Shown here in pieces: positions 35,059 through 43,700 of a stretch of 64,000 bases of DNA. This DNA is from Pedobacter insulae. GTDB taxonomy: Bacteria; Bacteroidota; Bacteroidia; Sphingobacteriales; Sphingobacteriaceae. The first letter of the stretch is position 1. Each line of letters begins with the position of its first letter. The position numbers and the translations under genes are program-made. The stretch covers positions 434,001-498,000 of the forward strand of contig NZ_FOPP01000001.1 in assembly GCF_900113525.1 (NCBI RefSeq). The letters run 5' to 3'. The notes under the pieces were generated by a model. That model worked only from the letters and a program-made list of their open reading frames with translations, was not told the DNA's origin and did not search any database.

Positions 35059-35709
35059 ATGAATGATCTTCAAGTTTTACTAGCTGAAACTTTGATTTGG
35101 GTTCAACTTTTCACTGCTTTGATAGCTTTATTTTATTGGACTAAGCTAAGAAATAGTTATTGGAGATGGTTTATTGCGTACCTCTGCATTGTTTTTCTAG
35201 TAGAAGCCTTAAGTAAATGGGGTTTAAAAAGTTATCCGAATTTTAAAGTTTACCTATACGATTTTTTCGGAATACCTATTCAGTTCTTGTTTTTTTACTG
35301 GCTATATGCTGTCAAGTCGCTAAAAAGTAATAGGTTGTTTTGGATTTGCGTATTGATTTACTGCATTTCATTTTTGCCTTACTTTACTTTATTTGCAAAA
35401 CAAAATATTGTATATTCTTTAAGTTACACTGTAGGGAATGTTGTCTTAATGCTGCTTGTTTTTCTTGAAATATTGAAACAGATCAAATCAGAGAAAATAC
35501 TATTATTTAGAGAGAATTTTATGTTCTATATTAATATTGGGATTATGGTATTTTATATCGGAACGCTTCCCTTCTTCTCGTTTTATGGTTTAATTTTAAA
35601 AAACTTGAGCTTATGGACGAATTATTATATTTTTTTTATGGTCGCTAATCATATTATGTATTTATTGTTTATTTCAGCTTTTTTATGGGGGAAACCGAAT
35701 ACACATTAG
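35059..35709 (+). CDS. Multi-pass membrane protein of sensory cassette, function unknown
   Basis: The 216-residue protein has about seven hydrophobic helices filling nearly the whole length (for example LIWVQLFTALIALFYW, WFIAYLCIVFLVEAL and FLFFYWLYAV), with short basic loops. I do not recognise a named family. Its 3' end overlaps the histidine kinase gene by 25 bases, and its start is five bases after the lipoprotein gene, so it is made together with them. A receptor or transducer role between lipoprotein and kinase is a reasonable inference; no motif proves it. Confidence 0.72.
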   Translation: MNDLQVLLAETLIWVQLFTALIALFYWTKLRNSYWRWFIAYLCIVFLVEALSKWGLKSYPNFKVYLYDFFGIPIQFLFFYWLYAVKSLKSNRLFWICVLIYCISFLPYFTLFAKQNIVYSLSYTVGNVVLMLLVFLEILKQIKSEKILLFRENFMFYINIGIMVFYIGTLPFFSFYGLILKNLSLWTNYYIFFMVANHIMYLLFISAFLWGKPNTH

Positions 35710-36461
35710 TTATCATCGTTTTTAACGTTTTTTTGTTAGCGTTCATAGCTGCTGCTATTACGTTTGTGGTGCAATACAAAAATAAGAAGAGAGAAAATCA
35801 AGCTCGACTTGCCCAACAACAAATCATACATCAAAAGGAACTGCTTTCAACAGAAGTAGAAATCCAATCGCAAACAATGCAGCATATCGGTCGGGAAATA
35901 CACGACAATGTAGGACAAAAGCTAACCTTGGCAAGTTTATATACCCAACAATTGGCCTATGAAAATAAAGCTCCCGATATAAATGAAAAAATTGAAATCA
36001 TTGGCGAAATTATTAACCAATCTCTAGCAGAGTTAAGGCAGCTGTCCAAATCCTTAACAGATAATAAAGTCGAAAAAGGAAATATAAACGATCTTTTAAG
36101 GCAAGAATTTGTTAGAATAGGAGAATTAAAGAAATATAAACTTAATTTAGCTATCGCTCTTGAAGAACTAACCTTACCTTATCAAACCAAAAGCGTAATC
36201 GTAAGAGTTACCCAAGAATTTTTGCAAAATAGCATAAAGTACGCGAATTGTAAAACTTTAAGTATTTCTGCTTCTAAAGTTGAAGATCATCTTAAGATAG
36301 TATTAGCGGATGATGGTATTGGCTTTGATTTGTCGAGTGTGAAAGATAAAGGTATAGGCTTGGTAAGCATGAAAAAGAGAATTGAATTGATTGGTGGCAG
36401 TTATTTGCTGGAAAGCAAGAAAGATGAAGGTACAAGACTAACCGTACAAATTTCCTTATAA
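35685..36461 (+). CDS. Sensor histidine kinase, HisKA_3 (NarX/DesK) type
   Basis: The 258-residue protein has one N-terminal helix (about 5-27), a coiled-coil linker and a catalytic core. The phospho-accepting His is in GREIHDNVGQKLTL (about 72), and the ATP domain shows QEFLQNSIKYAN (N box), LADDGIGFD (G1) and GIGLVSMKKRIEL (G2). There is almost no extracytoplasmic part, so the signal must come from another protein, most plausibly the seven-helix protein or the lipoprotein encoded just upstream. It is followed after two bases by its response regulator gene. Confidence 0.92.
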   Translation: MGETEYTLVIIVFNVFLLAFIAAAITFVVQYKNKKRENQARLAQQQIIHQKELLSTEVEIQSQTMQHIGREIHDNVGQKLTLASLYTQQLAYENKAPDINEKIEIIGEIINQSLAELRQLSKSLTDNKVEKGNINDLLRQEFVRIGELKKYKLNLAIALEELTLPYQTKSVIVRVTQEFLQNSIKYANCKTLSISASKVEDHLKIVLADDGIGFDLSSVKDKGIGLVSMKKRIELIGGSYLLESKKDEGTRLTVQISL

Positions 36462-36463
36462 CC

Positions 36464-37108
36464 ATGAAACATAGTATCGTAATTGTAGATGACCATATTT
36501 TAATTGCCAAGGCAATAGGAAGTATTTTAGCAAATTTCAAACAATTTGAAGTGCTTTACGAATGTGAAAATGGAAAAGAATTGCAGGAAAAATGTAACCA
36601 TAAAAATAATGTGCCTCATATTGTGTTATTAGATATTAGCATGCCTATAATGGATGGTTTCGAAACTGCAAAATGGCTTAAAGAAAATCACCCGGACGTG
36701 ATTGTAATGGCATTAAGTATGCAAGATGACGAACAGAGCTTAATAAAAATGGTTAAATGCGGTGCAAAAGGTTACTTACTTAAAAATGTGCATCCTGTTG
36801 AATTAGAGAATTCGTTGAACAGCCTCATAAAAATGGGTTTTTACTATCCCGATTGGGCAGCAAACAAAGTGTTTTCGAGTATTAGCAATGGCAACACCGA
36901 GTCGGATGAAAAAATTCACTTCACTGAAAGAGAAAAGGATTTTTTGCGTTATACTGTAACAGAGATGAGTTATAAAGAAATAGCGGATCAAATGTTTTGC
37001 AGTCACCGAACAGTTGAAGCTTACAGAGACAGTTTATTCGAGAAATTAGGGTTGAAGTCTCGCGTAGGCCTTGCCGTTTATGCAATCAGGAACGGTTTTG
37101 ATAGTTAG
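36464..37108 (+). CDS. LuxR/NarL-family response regulator
   Basis: The 214-residue protein has a receiver domain with the acidic pair DDH, the phospho-Asp in VLLDISMPIMDGFE (about 58) and Lys in GAKGYLLKN (about 108). It is followed by a LuxR-type helix-turn-helix: FTEREKDFLRYTVTEMSYKEIA, HRTVEAYRDSLFEKLGLKSR. It is the likely partner of the preceding HisKA_3 kinase and binds DNA when phosphorylated. Target genes are unknown; its own operon or the 559-base upstream gap are possible sites. Confidence 0.93.
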   Translation: MKHSIVIVDDHILIAKAIGSILANFKQFEVLYECENGKELQEKCNHKNNVPHIVLLDISMPIMDGFETAKWLKENHPDVIVMALSMQDDEQSLIKMVKCGAKGYLLKNVHPVELENSLNSLIKMGFYYPDWAANKVFSSISNGNTESDEKIHFTEREKDFLRYTVTEMSYKEIADQMFCSHRTVEAYRDSLFEKLGLKSRVGLAVYAIRNGFDS

Positions 37109-37132
37109 CATAAGAATTGATACTTTTATAAC

Positions 37133-37735
37133 ATGTTATTAAATTGTTATCAGGAAATTCATGTGGAAGCAGGATGCGATGAGGCGGGTAGAGGCTGTTT
37201 AGCTGGTCCTGTTTTTGCAGCTGCAGTGATTTTACCCAAAGATTTTTATTTAGAAGGCTTAAATGACTCGAAACAATTAAATCATATCCAAAGAGAAAAA
37301 TTAAGACCAATCATTGAAAGAGAAGCACTTTCATGGGCTGTTGCATCCGTGGATCACGAAGAAATAGATCGGATCAATATTTTAAATGCGTCTTTTTTGG
37401 CAATGCACCGAGCTATTGAAAAATTGGTGATCCAGCCTGGTTATCTTGTTATAGATGGAAATAGATTTAAGGCATACGCCAAAATCCCACATACCTGTAT
37501 TGTTAAAGGTGACGGTAAATTTTTAAATATCGCAGCAGCTTCTATTTTGGCAAAAACGCATCGAGATCAATTTATGGAAACCATTGGCGTGGAGTATCCT
37601 CAATACAATTGGCAAAAAAATAAAGGGTATCCAACTGTTGCCCATAGAACTGCCGTAATTGAAATGGGCCTATCGCCATTTCATCGTAAAACTTTTAATG
37701 TGAGTGATCCACAACTTACAATTTCTTTTGAATAA
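37133..37735 (+). CDS. rnhB: Ribonuclease HII
   Basis: The 200-residue protein is a complete RNase HII. Active-site acids are in GCDEAGRGCLAGPV (about 14-27), the catalytic Asp in YLVIDGNRF, and the last acidic region near KTHRDQFMETI. It removes single ribonucleotides and RNA from RNA-DNA hybrids in the cytoplasm. It starts 24 bases after the response regulator gene, so it may share a transcript by chance. A short hairpin fills the gap to the next gene. Confidence 0.95.
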   Translation: MLLNCYQEIHVEAGCDEAGRGCLAGPVFAAAVILPKDFYLEGLNDSKQLNHIQREKLRPIIEREALSWAVASVDHEEIDRINILNASFLAMHRAIEKLVIQPGYLVIDGNRFKAYAKIPHTCIVKGDGKFLNIAAASILAKTHRDQFMETIGVEYPQYNWQKNKGYPTVAHRTAVIEMGLSPFHRKTFNVSDPQLTISFE

Positions 37736-37761
37736 GGCTGATATTTCGTAATTTCAGCCTT
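37734..37761 (+). promoter_or_regulatory. Hairpin ending one base before the GTG start of the GT4 gene
   Basis: AAGGCTGA (37734-37741) pairs with TCAGCCTT (37754-37761) around a 12-base loop. There is no T-run. It begins within the rnhB stop codon and ends one base before the GTG at 37763, so it may affect translation of the glycosyltransferase gene. Confidence 0.5.
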
Positions 37762-37762
37762 A

Positions 37763-38965
37763 GTGAAAGCTTTAATTTTAACCAACCGAGTTCCCTTTCC
37801 GCCTAATAGTGGATACCCAATTGTTGTTTACAATACCATAAAAGGTTTGTTAAACCTTGGGGTAGAAATTTCTCTGTTTAGTCTTAATGTAAGCAAACAC
37901 AGAGTAGATGTGGATGATATTTATGACCTGGTATTTGAGAAAATTAATTTCCATTCCTACCATATTGATATAGAGGTAAATATTTGGGGAGCTTTCTTTA
38001 ATATTTTTTCTAATCAATCTTACAATGTTTCTCGTTTTTATGATGATGATGCAGCAAGAATCTTAGAAAATGTGTTGCGGGAAAATGAGTTTGATATTAT
38101 CCAGTTTGAAGGTTTGTTTGTGGTGCCATATTTAGATTTGGTGAAGGCAAATAGTAAGGCAAAGTTAATTTATCGGGCACATAATATTGAATTTGATGTT
38201 TGGGAACGCTTAGCCGCAAGAGAACGGTTTACGCCTCGAAGAAAATATTTAGAGTTTTTATCTCGAAGGTTAAAGATTTATGAAAAGGAACAAATTAACC
38301 GTTTTCATCAAGTGTTTGCAATCAGCGAGCCGGATAGACAAAACATATTGCAATTTGGGTGTCAGACTAAACTTGATGTATTCCCTGTAGCAGTAGATTT
38401 TGAAAAATACAAAGTCGATTTGACCAAAACAAGCTTTCCTACTTTATTTCATTTAGGAGCAATGGACTGGCGACCGAATAAGGAGGGACTAGAATGGTTC
38501 TTAGAAGAGATTTGGCCCGACATTGAAAAATTAAGCGGAGAGTTGAGATTTTATATTGCCGGAAAGAACATGCAGCGCGAATTTTTTGACTATGATTCTG
38601 ATAACTTAATTGTTGAAGGGGAGGTATTCGATGCTGTAGAATTTATGAATTCAAAAGCAATTATGATTGTTCCACTCTTATCAGGTAGTGGTATGCGGGT
38701 AAAAATTATAGAGGGGATGGCTATGAAAAAATGCATTATAGCCACTTCTATGGCCGCAGAAGGTATAGCGTGTGAACACGGAAAGGATATCTTAATTGCA
38801 GATACACCAGACGAATTTTATCGATCGATCCTTCAGTGCATTACCCAGCCCCATAGATGGCGAGAAATTGGAGAACAAGCCCGTAAAACGGTAGAACGAG
38901 ATCACGACATCAACGGGAATACCAAGCGAATGTTAGCAATCTATGAGAGCCTTACCACCAAATAG
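37763..38965 (+). CDS. GT4-type glycosyltransferase
   Basis: The 400-residue protein has the two Rossmann-like halves of a GT-B enzyme. The N-terminal half starts KALILTNRVPFPPNSGYPI and includes YRAHNIEFDVWERLA. The C-terminal half has AMDWRPNKEGLEWF, and PLLSGSGMRVKIIEGMAMKK with the conserved glutamate. The start is GTG. It should be a retaining transferase that uses a nucleotide sugar; relatives build cell-surface glycans. No other glycan genes are adjacent, so its pathway cannot be named. It is separated from rnhB by a 27-base hairpin gap. Confidence 0.88.
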   Translation: MKALILTNRVPFPPNSGYPIVVYNTIKGLLNLGVEISLFSLNVSKHRVDVDDIYDLVFEKINFHSYHIDIEVNIWGAFFNIFSNQSYNVSRFYDDDAARILENVLRENEFDIIQFEGLFVVPYLDLVKANSKAKLIYRAHNIEFDVWERLAARERFTPRRKYLEFLSRRLKIYEKEQINRFHQVFAISEPDRQNILQFGCQTKLDVFPVAVDFEKYKVDLTKTSFPTLFHLGAMDWRPNKEGLEWFLEEIWPDIEKLSGELRFYIAGKNMQREFFDYDSDNLIVEGEVFDAVEFMNSKAIMIVPLLSGSGMRVKIIEGMAMKKCIIATSMAAEGIACEHGKDILIADTPDEFYRSILQCITQPHRWREIGEQARKTVERDHDINGNTKRMLAIYESLTTK

Positions 38966-39022
38966 CGATGAGATTTGAAATCCTGAAATAAAAACACATT
39001 AAAACGGTAAATAAAAGGCAAT

Positions 39023-39032
39023 CAAACGTTTG
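39023..39032. promoter_or_regulatory. LacI-family operator-like palindrome (upstream copy)
   Basis: CAAACGTTTG is a 10-bp palindrome with the central CG typical of LacI-family operators. Its centre is 116 bases from that of the copy at 39138-39149. Confidence 0.55.
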
Positions 39033-39137
39033 TGCGGTATTTTGTAATACTAAGGTTAAAAATTGCGCATTTTGTCGAACCGATAGCTCGAGATTATTCA
39101 TAAACTAAGATTTAATTTCTTATTAACAATTTGATAG

Positions 39138-39149
39138 GCAAACGTTTGC
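39138..39149. promoter_or_regulatory. LacI-family operator-like palindrome (downstream copy)
   Basis: GCAAACGTTTGC is a perfect 12-bp palindrome of the LacI operator type. It stands 82 bases before the ATG of the DUF3472-ricin gene. The spacing to the upstream copy is about eleven helical turns, which would suit DNA looping. Confidence 0.6.
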
Positions 39150-39230
39150 GTTTAATTTATACAGGTTAAAACATAAAAAGAGATTTAACTTGTTGTTAAT
39201 TAACCTAAACCAATACTTAAACCTTTTGTT

Positions 39231-40883
39231 ATGAAACTCCAACCATTAAGTCACCTTTTAGTATGTATAATCGTATTGTTCGGTATCGGATGCAAAAAAA
39301 GTGATACCCTAGCGCATTCATCAGAAAATTCTACCGAAGAAGGAGCAACCAATATCAAAAAAACTAGCAAGACTGGCATAGCAGCCACAGAAAATGCCGC
39401 CCCATCACAGCATCTTTTTTTTACCTTTCCTACTGACGCAATTCTTAAAATGCACAAAATTAAGGTGACGCAATCAGCAAACTCTTCCTATTTTTCGGTT
39501 CATAATTATACAGGGGGGTACGCGGGCATTCAACAGACTTCGAGTACTGCTTATGGCACTCCCAATATCCTTATATCTTCGTTATGGGATCCGAATACAG
39601 CTGGAAACATACTTGCAACGGCTTCCTATGTTGCTCCCACTACGGTAAGTAGCAGGTTTGGTGGCGAAGGAGATGGTGCAAAAACTATCAATCCGTATAA
39701 TTGGTCGCTTAATGTATGGTATAATGTGGTATTGAGATCGTGGAAGGCGAATAACAAGTTGTATATCGCAACCTTTATCCAAAACCTGTCCAATAATAAT
39801 TGGTTTCACACCTCTACGTTAACTATTCCTGAGCGTACTACTTTCTTAGGGAAAAATAATGATGCATTTTTAGAAAATTGGGAAGGATTTCAATATGACG
39901 GAAGCTACGAAAGAAAAGCGTTTTTTAAGGATTGTTGGAATTTAACTACTGGTAACCAATGGGAAAAACATACCTCAAGAAGTTTTAGTGCTAATGCCAA
40001 TGATGCTTATCGAAATGGGATCTATGATAGAGCCTTTAATGCAGGATATGACGCAAATGAAGATGCTTATTTTATGGAGCACGGTGGCAATGTTGTACCC
40101 AGTGCAGCCTTTGGGCAAGGGCGCACACTTAATTTGCCTGTTCAAACCAACCAAGGAAGTGCCCCCATTATTACCACGGGTAGTATCACATCAGTTTCAG
40201 CGAACTACAGTAATGGTTCGGTTGCAGTAAGCTGGATCATTAATCAAACTAAGAGCCCACAATTCTCCTCTAAAGTGGAGATTTTAAACTCGTCGGGCAC
40301 TGTAATCCATACCGCTAATGACAATTTACCGGAGAAAAGGACTACAAATATTCCTATTTCCTTGTCGACCGGTAATTATACGGCAAGGGTAACTATTACC
40401 GACATTTTTAACCAGGTCTCGTCAGCTTTTACCAGTGCTTTCGTGGCAAGTACGAATGCCATCACTACTGGAACATATAGATTAGTTAACGCAAATACTG
40501 GAAAATCTTTAGATAACTTGGGTGTTTCAACAAACGGATCGGGGATAGGGATATATTCAACTAATAGTGGAAACAATCAAAAATGGGTTATTACGCTCAA
40601 TGGGGGTTATTATAGGATTAGCTGTGTAAGTGCGCCAGGAAAATCATTAGATAGTGGTAATAACACAGCCGATGGCTCAGCAGTTATTCAATATTCAGAT
40701 AATACCGGGACTAATCAGCAATGGTCGTTGGTTTCAACAGGGGATGGATATTACTATATCATTAACCGCACAAATGGTAAATATTTAGATTCAGTAAATG
40801 GCACAACAAATGGATCACTTGTTAAATTCTGGTCATTATCTGCTGGTAGTACTAATCAAAAATGGTCTGTTATAGCGCTCTAA
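39231..40883 (+). CDS. Surface lipoprotein with DUF3472 and ricin-B-type lectin domains
   Basis: The 550-residue protein has a lipoprotein signal with Cys at about residue 21 (FGIGCKKS). Residues about 65-290 fit DUF3472 (SSYFSVHNYTGGYAGIQQ, ILISSLWDP, FGGEGDGAKT, RSWKANNKLYIATF, FLENWEGFQYDGSY). A linker of Fn3-like or DUF5077-like character follows, and the last 140 residues are a beta-trefoil lectin with repeated GKSLDNLG, GKSLDSGN and GKYLDSVN plus NQKW motifs. This is a glycan-binding outer-membrane lipoprotein, probably used to handle a polysaccharide. The pair of LacI-like operators upstream indicates regulation by a sugar-sensing repressor. Confidence 0.87.
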   Translation: MKLQPLSHLLVCIIVLFGIGCKKSDTLAHSSENSTEEGATNIKKTSKTGIAATENAAPSQHLFFTFPTDAILKMHKIKVTQSANSSYFSVHNYTGGYAGIQQTSSTAYGTPNILISSLWDPNTAGNILATASYVAPTTVSSRFGGEGDGAKTINPYNWSLNVWYNVVLRSWKANNKLYIATFIQNLSNNNWFHTSTLTIPERTTFLGKNNDAFLENWEGFQYDGSYERKAFFKDCWNLTTGNQWEKHTSRSFSANANDAYRNGIYDRAFNAGYDANEDAYFMEHGGNVVPSAAFGQGRTLNLPVQTNQGSAPIITTGSITSVSANYSNGSVAVSWIINQTKSPQFSSKVEILNSSGTVIHTANDNLPEKRTTNIPISLSTGNYTARVTITDIFNQVSSAFTSAFVASTNAITTGTYRLVNANTGKSLDNLGVSTNGSGIGIYSTNSGNNQKWVITLNGGYYRISCVSAPGKSLDSGNNTADGSAVIQYSDNTGTNQQWSLVSTGDGYYYIINRTNGKYLDSVNGTTNGSLVKFWSLSAGSTNQKWSVIAL

Positions 40884-40906
40884 TAATTAGTTAATTATAA
40901 ACTTGT

Positions 40907-40947
40907 CTAAAGTAAAGCAGGTTGCAGATGGCTTTACTTTAGATTTT
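40907..40947 (+). terminator. Terminator after the DUF3472 gene
   Basis: The arms 40907-40918 and 40931-40942 are perfect 12-bp complements, followed by ATTTTTAC. It separates the lipoprotein gene from gcvT. Confidence 0.82.
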
Positions 40948-41005
40948 TACTTGAAAGTTTTAGATAACTTGATAAATTATGCTAAAAACATTGGTCAATT
41001 CTTAG

Positions 41006-41013
41006 TATTTTTG
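41006..41013 (+). promoter_or_regulatory. Putative -7 promoter element TATTTTTG of gcvT
   Basis: The octamer fits TAnnTTTG and lies 22 bases before the gcvT ATG. A TTG at 40991-40993 is too close to be a standard -33 box. Confidence 0.45.
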
Positions 41014-41035
41014 GAGCTTATACTTAAAAAACCAA

Positions 41036-42115
41036 ATGAAGAGTACCGCATTATCAGAGAAACATATCACATTAGGGGCTAAGATGGTTCCTTTTGCAGG
41101 TTATAATATGCCCGTTCAATATGAAGGAATCAATGCCGAACACGCAACTGTAAGAAGCGCAGTAGGTGTTTTTGATGTTAGCCATATGGGAGAATTTATT
41201 TTGAAAGGTGAAAATGCCTTAGATTTAATTCAGCGTGTAACTAGCAATGATGCTTCAAAGCTGTATGATGGTAAAGTACAGTATTCTTGTTTGCCAAATA
41301 CTACAGGAGGTATTGTTGATGATTTATTAGTATATCGTATCGACGAGAAAACATATATGTTGGTAGTAAATGCATCCAATATCGAAAAGGATTGGAATTG
41401 GATCCAGCAATTTAATACTGCTGAGGTAGAAATGCATAATATCTCAGATCAGACTTCTTTATTAGCGATTCAGGGACCAAAAGCTGCTGATGCATTGCAA
41501 AGCTTAACAGACATTGATTTAGCTTCAATGGAGTATTACAGCTTTAAAAAGGGTGTTTTTGCCGGTGTAGACAATGTAATAGTTTCTGCAACGGGTTACA
41601 CTGGTGCTGGCGGTTTCGAGATTTATTTCGAAAACAAATATGCCGATCAAATATGGAATGCAATTTTCGAGGCTGGAAAATCTTATGGCATTAAACCGAT
41701 TGGTTTAGGCGCTAGAGATACCTTGCGTCTAGAAATGGGCTTTTGCTTATATGGAAATGATATTGATGATCAAACTTCTCCAATTGAGGCTGGTCTAGGT
41801 TGGATTACCAAGTTCACAAAAAATTTTACCAACTCCGAAGCGCTTTTAGCGCAAAAGGAAGCTGGAGTAAAAAATAAACTAGTTGGTTTTGAAATGATTG
41901 ATCGAGGCATTCCCCGCCACGATTATCCAATTGTTGATGAACAAGGAAACTCCATTGGTAGAGTTACTTCTGGTACCCAATCGCCATCTCTGCAAAAAGC
42001 AATTGGAATGGGTTACGTAAACAAAGAATTTGCTAAGGAAGGAACAGAAATCTTTATCGAAATTAGAAATAACAAGATCAAAGCTAAAGTTGTAAAATTC
42101 CCTTTTTTTAAATAG
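41036..42115 (+). CDS. gcvT: Glycine cleavage system T protein (aminomethyltransferase)
   Basis: The 359-residue protein is a full T protein: [16 protein letters not shown] at the start, FDVSHMGEF (about 46-54), the folate-binding region [29 protein letters not shown], and the C-terminal barrel with [16 protein letters not shown]. It transfers the aminomethyl carbon of glycine, carried by H protein, to tetrahydrofolate and releases ammonia. The other gcv genes are not in this window, which is common in Bacteroidota. No glycine riboswitch is evident in the 150-base upstream region. Confidence 0.96.
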   Translation: MKSTALSEKHITLGAKMVPFAGYNMPVQYEGINAEHATVRSAVGVFDVSHMGEFILKGENALDLIQRVTSNDASKLYDGKVQYSCLPNTTGGIVDDLLVYRIDEKTYMLVVNASNIEKDWNWIQQFNTAEVEMHNISDQTSLLAIQGPKAADALQSLTDIDLASMEYYSFKKGVFAGVDNVIVSATGYTGAGGFEIYFENKYADQIWNAIFEAGKSYGIKPIGLGARDTLRLEMGFCLYGNDIDDQTSPIEAGLGWITKFTKNFTNSEALLAQKEAGVKNKLVGFEMIDRGIPRHDYPIVDEQGNSIGRVTSGTQSPSLQKAIGMGYVNKEFAKEGTEIFIEIRNNKIKAKVVKFPFFK

Positions 42116-42116
42116 C

Positions 42117-42182
42117 GTTATGAGTTATGAGGTGTGTGTTTCCTATTTAGACGCATATACCCATAACCTATAGCCCATAACC
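42117..42182. repeat. Degenerate inverted repeat between gcvT and comB
   Basis: GTTATGAGTTATGAG at 42117-42131 faces CCCATAACCTATAGCCCATAACC-like sequence (the words CATAACC, 42162-42168 and 42176-42182). The two sides are imperfect reverse complements. The words match those in the atpF-atpH and atpA-atpG gaps. Confidence 0.5.
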
Positions 42183-42192
42183 GATAATCCTT

Positions 42193-42906
42193 TTGTCTAG
42201 AACCATCGAAGTTTGCCTTACACCTGCCTTGTTGCATTTATACGCAATTGAAAAGAGCATTGTTGTTGTAATCGATATCTTGAGGGCAACGTCATCTATT
42301 ACGTATGGTTTAGAAAATGGAGCTGAATCGATTATTCCAGTGGCACAAGTAGAGGATTGCTTAAGGTATAGTAATAAAGACTATTTATTAGCAGCCGAAC
42401 GCAATGGTGAGGTGGTGCCGGGTTATGACTTTGGAAATTCACCTTTCTCTTATACTCAGGAAAAAGTGGCTGGTAGAACGATTGTTTTAACCACTACAAA
42501 TGGTACAAAGGCAATGCATATGGCTCAAAAAAGAGCCCACCAAGTAGTTGTGGGCTCTTTTTTAAACCTAACAGCACTATGCGATTGGCTAAAGGTGCAA
42601 GATAAAAATGTATTGTTATTATGCGCAGGTTGGAAAGATCAATTTAATTTAGAGGATACCTTGTTTGCGGGTGCAGTGGTTAATAGACTCCGAAAAGACT
42701 TTATGCATTTCGACGATGCATCTGTAGCGGCCGAGGATATGTACTTATTGGCAAAGGATGATTTAAGAACCTATCTAAAAAAATCTTCACACAGCCATCG
42801 TCTTGAACAATTAAACATTGAAGAAGATGTTCAGTTTTGTTTAAAATTGGATGTATGTAAAGTTATTCCCGTTTTAGATGGAGAGCGATTGGTAAAGTTG
42901 TTTTAG
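42193..42906 (+). CDS. comB: 2-phosphosulfolactate phosphatase family protein (ComB)
   Basis: The 237-residue protein matches the ComB family: VVIDILRATSSITYGLENGAE (about 25-45), LLAAERNGEVVPGYDFGNSP, and GRTIVLTTTNGTKAMHMA. The archaeal enzyme removes phosphate from 2-phosphosulfolactate in coenzyme M synthesis. Most bacteria with this gene do not make coenzyme M, so the real substrate here may be a related sulfonate. The start is TTG (42193). It ends two bases from the patatin gene on the other strand, without a hairpin between them. Confidence 0.9.
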   Translation: MSRTIEVCLTPALLHLYAIEKSIVVVIDILRATSSITYGLENGAESIIPVAQVEDCLRYSNKDYLLAAERNGEVVPGYDFGNSPFSYTQEKVAGRTIVLTTTNGTKAMHMAQKRAHQVVVGSFLNLTALCDWLKVQDKNVLLLCAGWKDQFNLEDTLFAGAVVNRLRKDFMHFDDASVAAEDMYLLAKDDLRTYLKKSSHSHRLEQLNIEEDVQFCLKLDVCKVIPVLDGERLVKLF

Positions 42907-42907
42907 G

Positions 42908-43690
42908 TCATTTCTTTTTAACCATTTCTTGCATTGTTTCGTTAGATTTTATTGCTTTAAGCGCCTCTTCGTGGGCTAGCCAATAAATTGTCTCGGCTTT
43001 TTTCATGTCGAAGGTGCTAATTTCGCCCATCCCTTTAGGTTCGATCAATAAATTACAGAATTTAGCTTTGCGCTCCATATCGTGATTGATGGACATAATC
43101 CCTGCACGTTGCATCAGGTGTGAAATCCGCGTAATCTTGTCTACAGGCTTGAGATGATTACAAGATGATCCAATAATATAGTCGCAATTATCCAGCAGAG
43201 GTTCAACTGGGAAATTGTTTAAAATACCCCCGTCAACAAACATTTGATGCTCAATCATAATTGGTTTAAAAATCCCAGGGATACAGCTCGACGCAAGAAT
43301 CGATCGGATTAATGGTCCTTTAGTAAAATAAGTTAGATTGCCTTCGCTAAAATTTGTAGCACATATAGTTAATGGTATTTTAAGGTCTTCAATTTTATCA
43401 TGTGGGAAATAGTCCTTTAATATTTCACGCGTATTTTCAATATTGATCAAGCCAAGAGAGCCAATCGCCGGCCGTATAAAACGCAATAATTTGGTTTTAA
43501 TGAAAATATTTAACCCTTCTTCAGGGTCGATGCCCGCTGCATAAAAGGCTCCGGCAATAGAACCTGCACTTGTTCCACTGATGTGACTGAATTTTATGCC
43601 AGCATTCATGAAAGCTTTTAGAATGCCTAGGTGTGCTATGCCTCTAATTCCTCCGCCAGATAATACGATACCAATTTTTGGTTTAGCCAT
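42908..43690 (-). CDS. Patatin-like phospholipase, RssA type
   Basis: The 260-residue protein is a patatin hydrolase with all key parts: the oxyanion hole LSGGGIRGIAH (about 10-20), the catalytic Ser in ISGTSAGSIAGA (about 41), and the Asp in FVDGGILNNFP (about 168). It has no signal peptide and is likely a cytoplasmic or membrane-associated lipid acyl hydrolase. It lies 11 bases after gldB on the same strand, so it may be co-transcribed with gldB; a lipid-linked role in envelope quality is possible but not proven. Confidence 0.92.
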   Translation of the reverse strand: MAKPKIGIVLSGGGIRGIAHLGILKAFMNAGIKFSHISGTSAGSIAGAFYAAGIDPEEGLNIFIKTKLLRFIRPAIGSLGLINIENTREILKDYFPHDKIEDLKIPLTICATNFSEGNLTYFTKGPLIRSILASSCIPGIFKPIMIEHQMFVDGGILNNFPVEPLLDNCDYIIGSSCNHLKPVDKITRISHLMQRAGIMSINHDMERKAKFCNLLIEPKGMGEISTFDMKKAETIYWLAHEEALKAIKSNETMQEMVKKK

Positions 43691-43700
43691 TGTTTGATGT

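Noticed and set aside
39988-40230. An 80-codon plus-strand frame rich in Met inside the DUF3472 gene
   Set aside because: It overlaps the DUF3472 domain in another frame and lacks its own start context or motifs.
40884-41035. Possible glycine riboswitch before gcvT
   Set aside because: The only strong structure is the terminator of the preceding gene at 40907-40947. No tandem glycine aptamer signature is visible in the remaining 90 bases.
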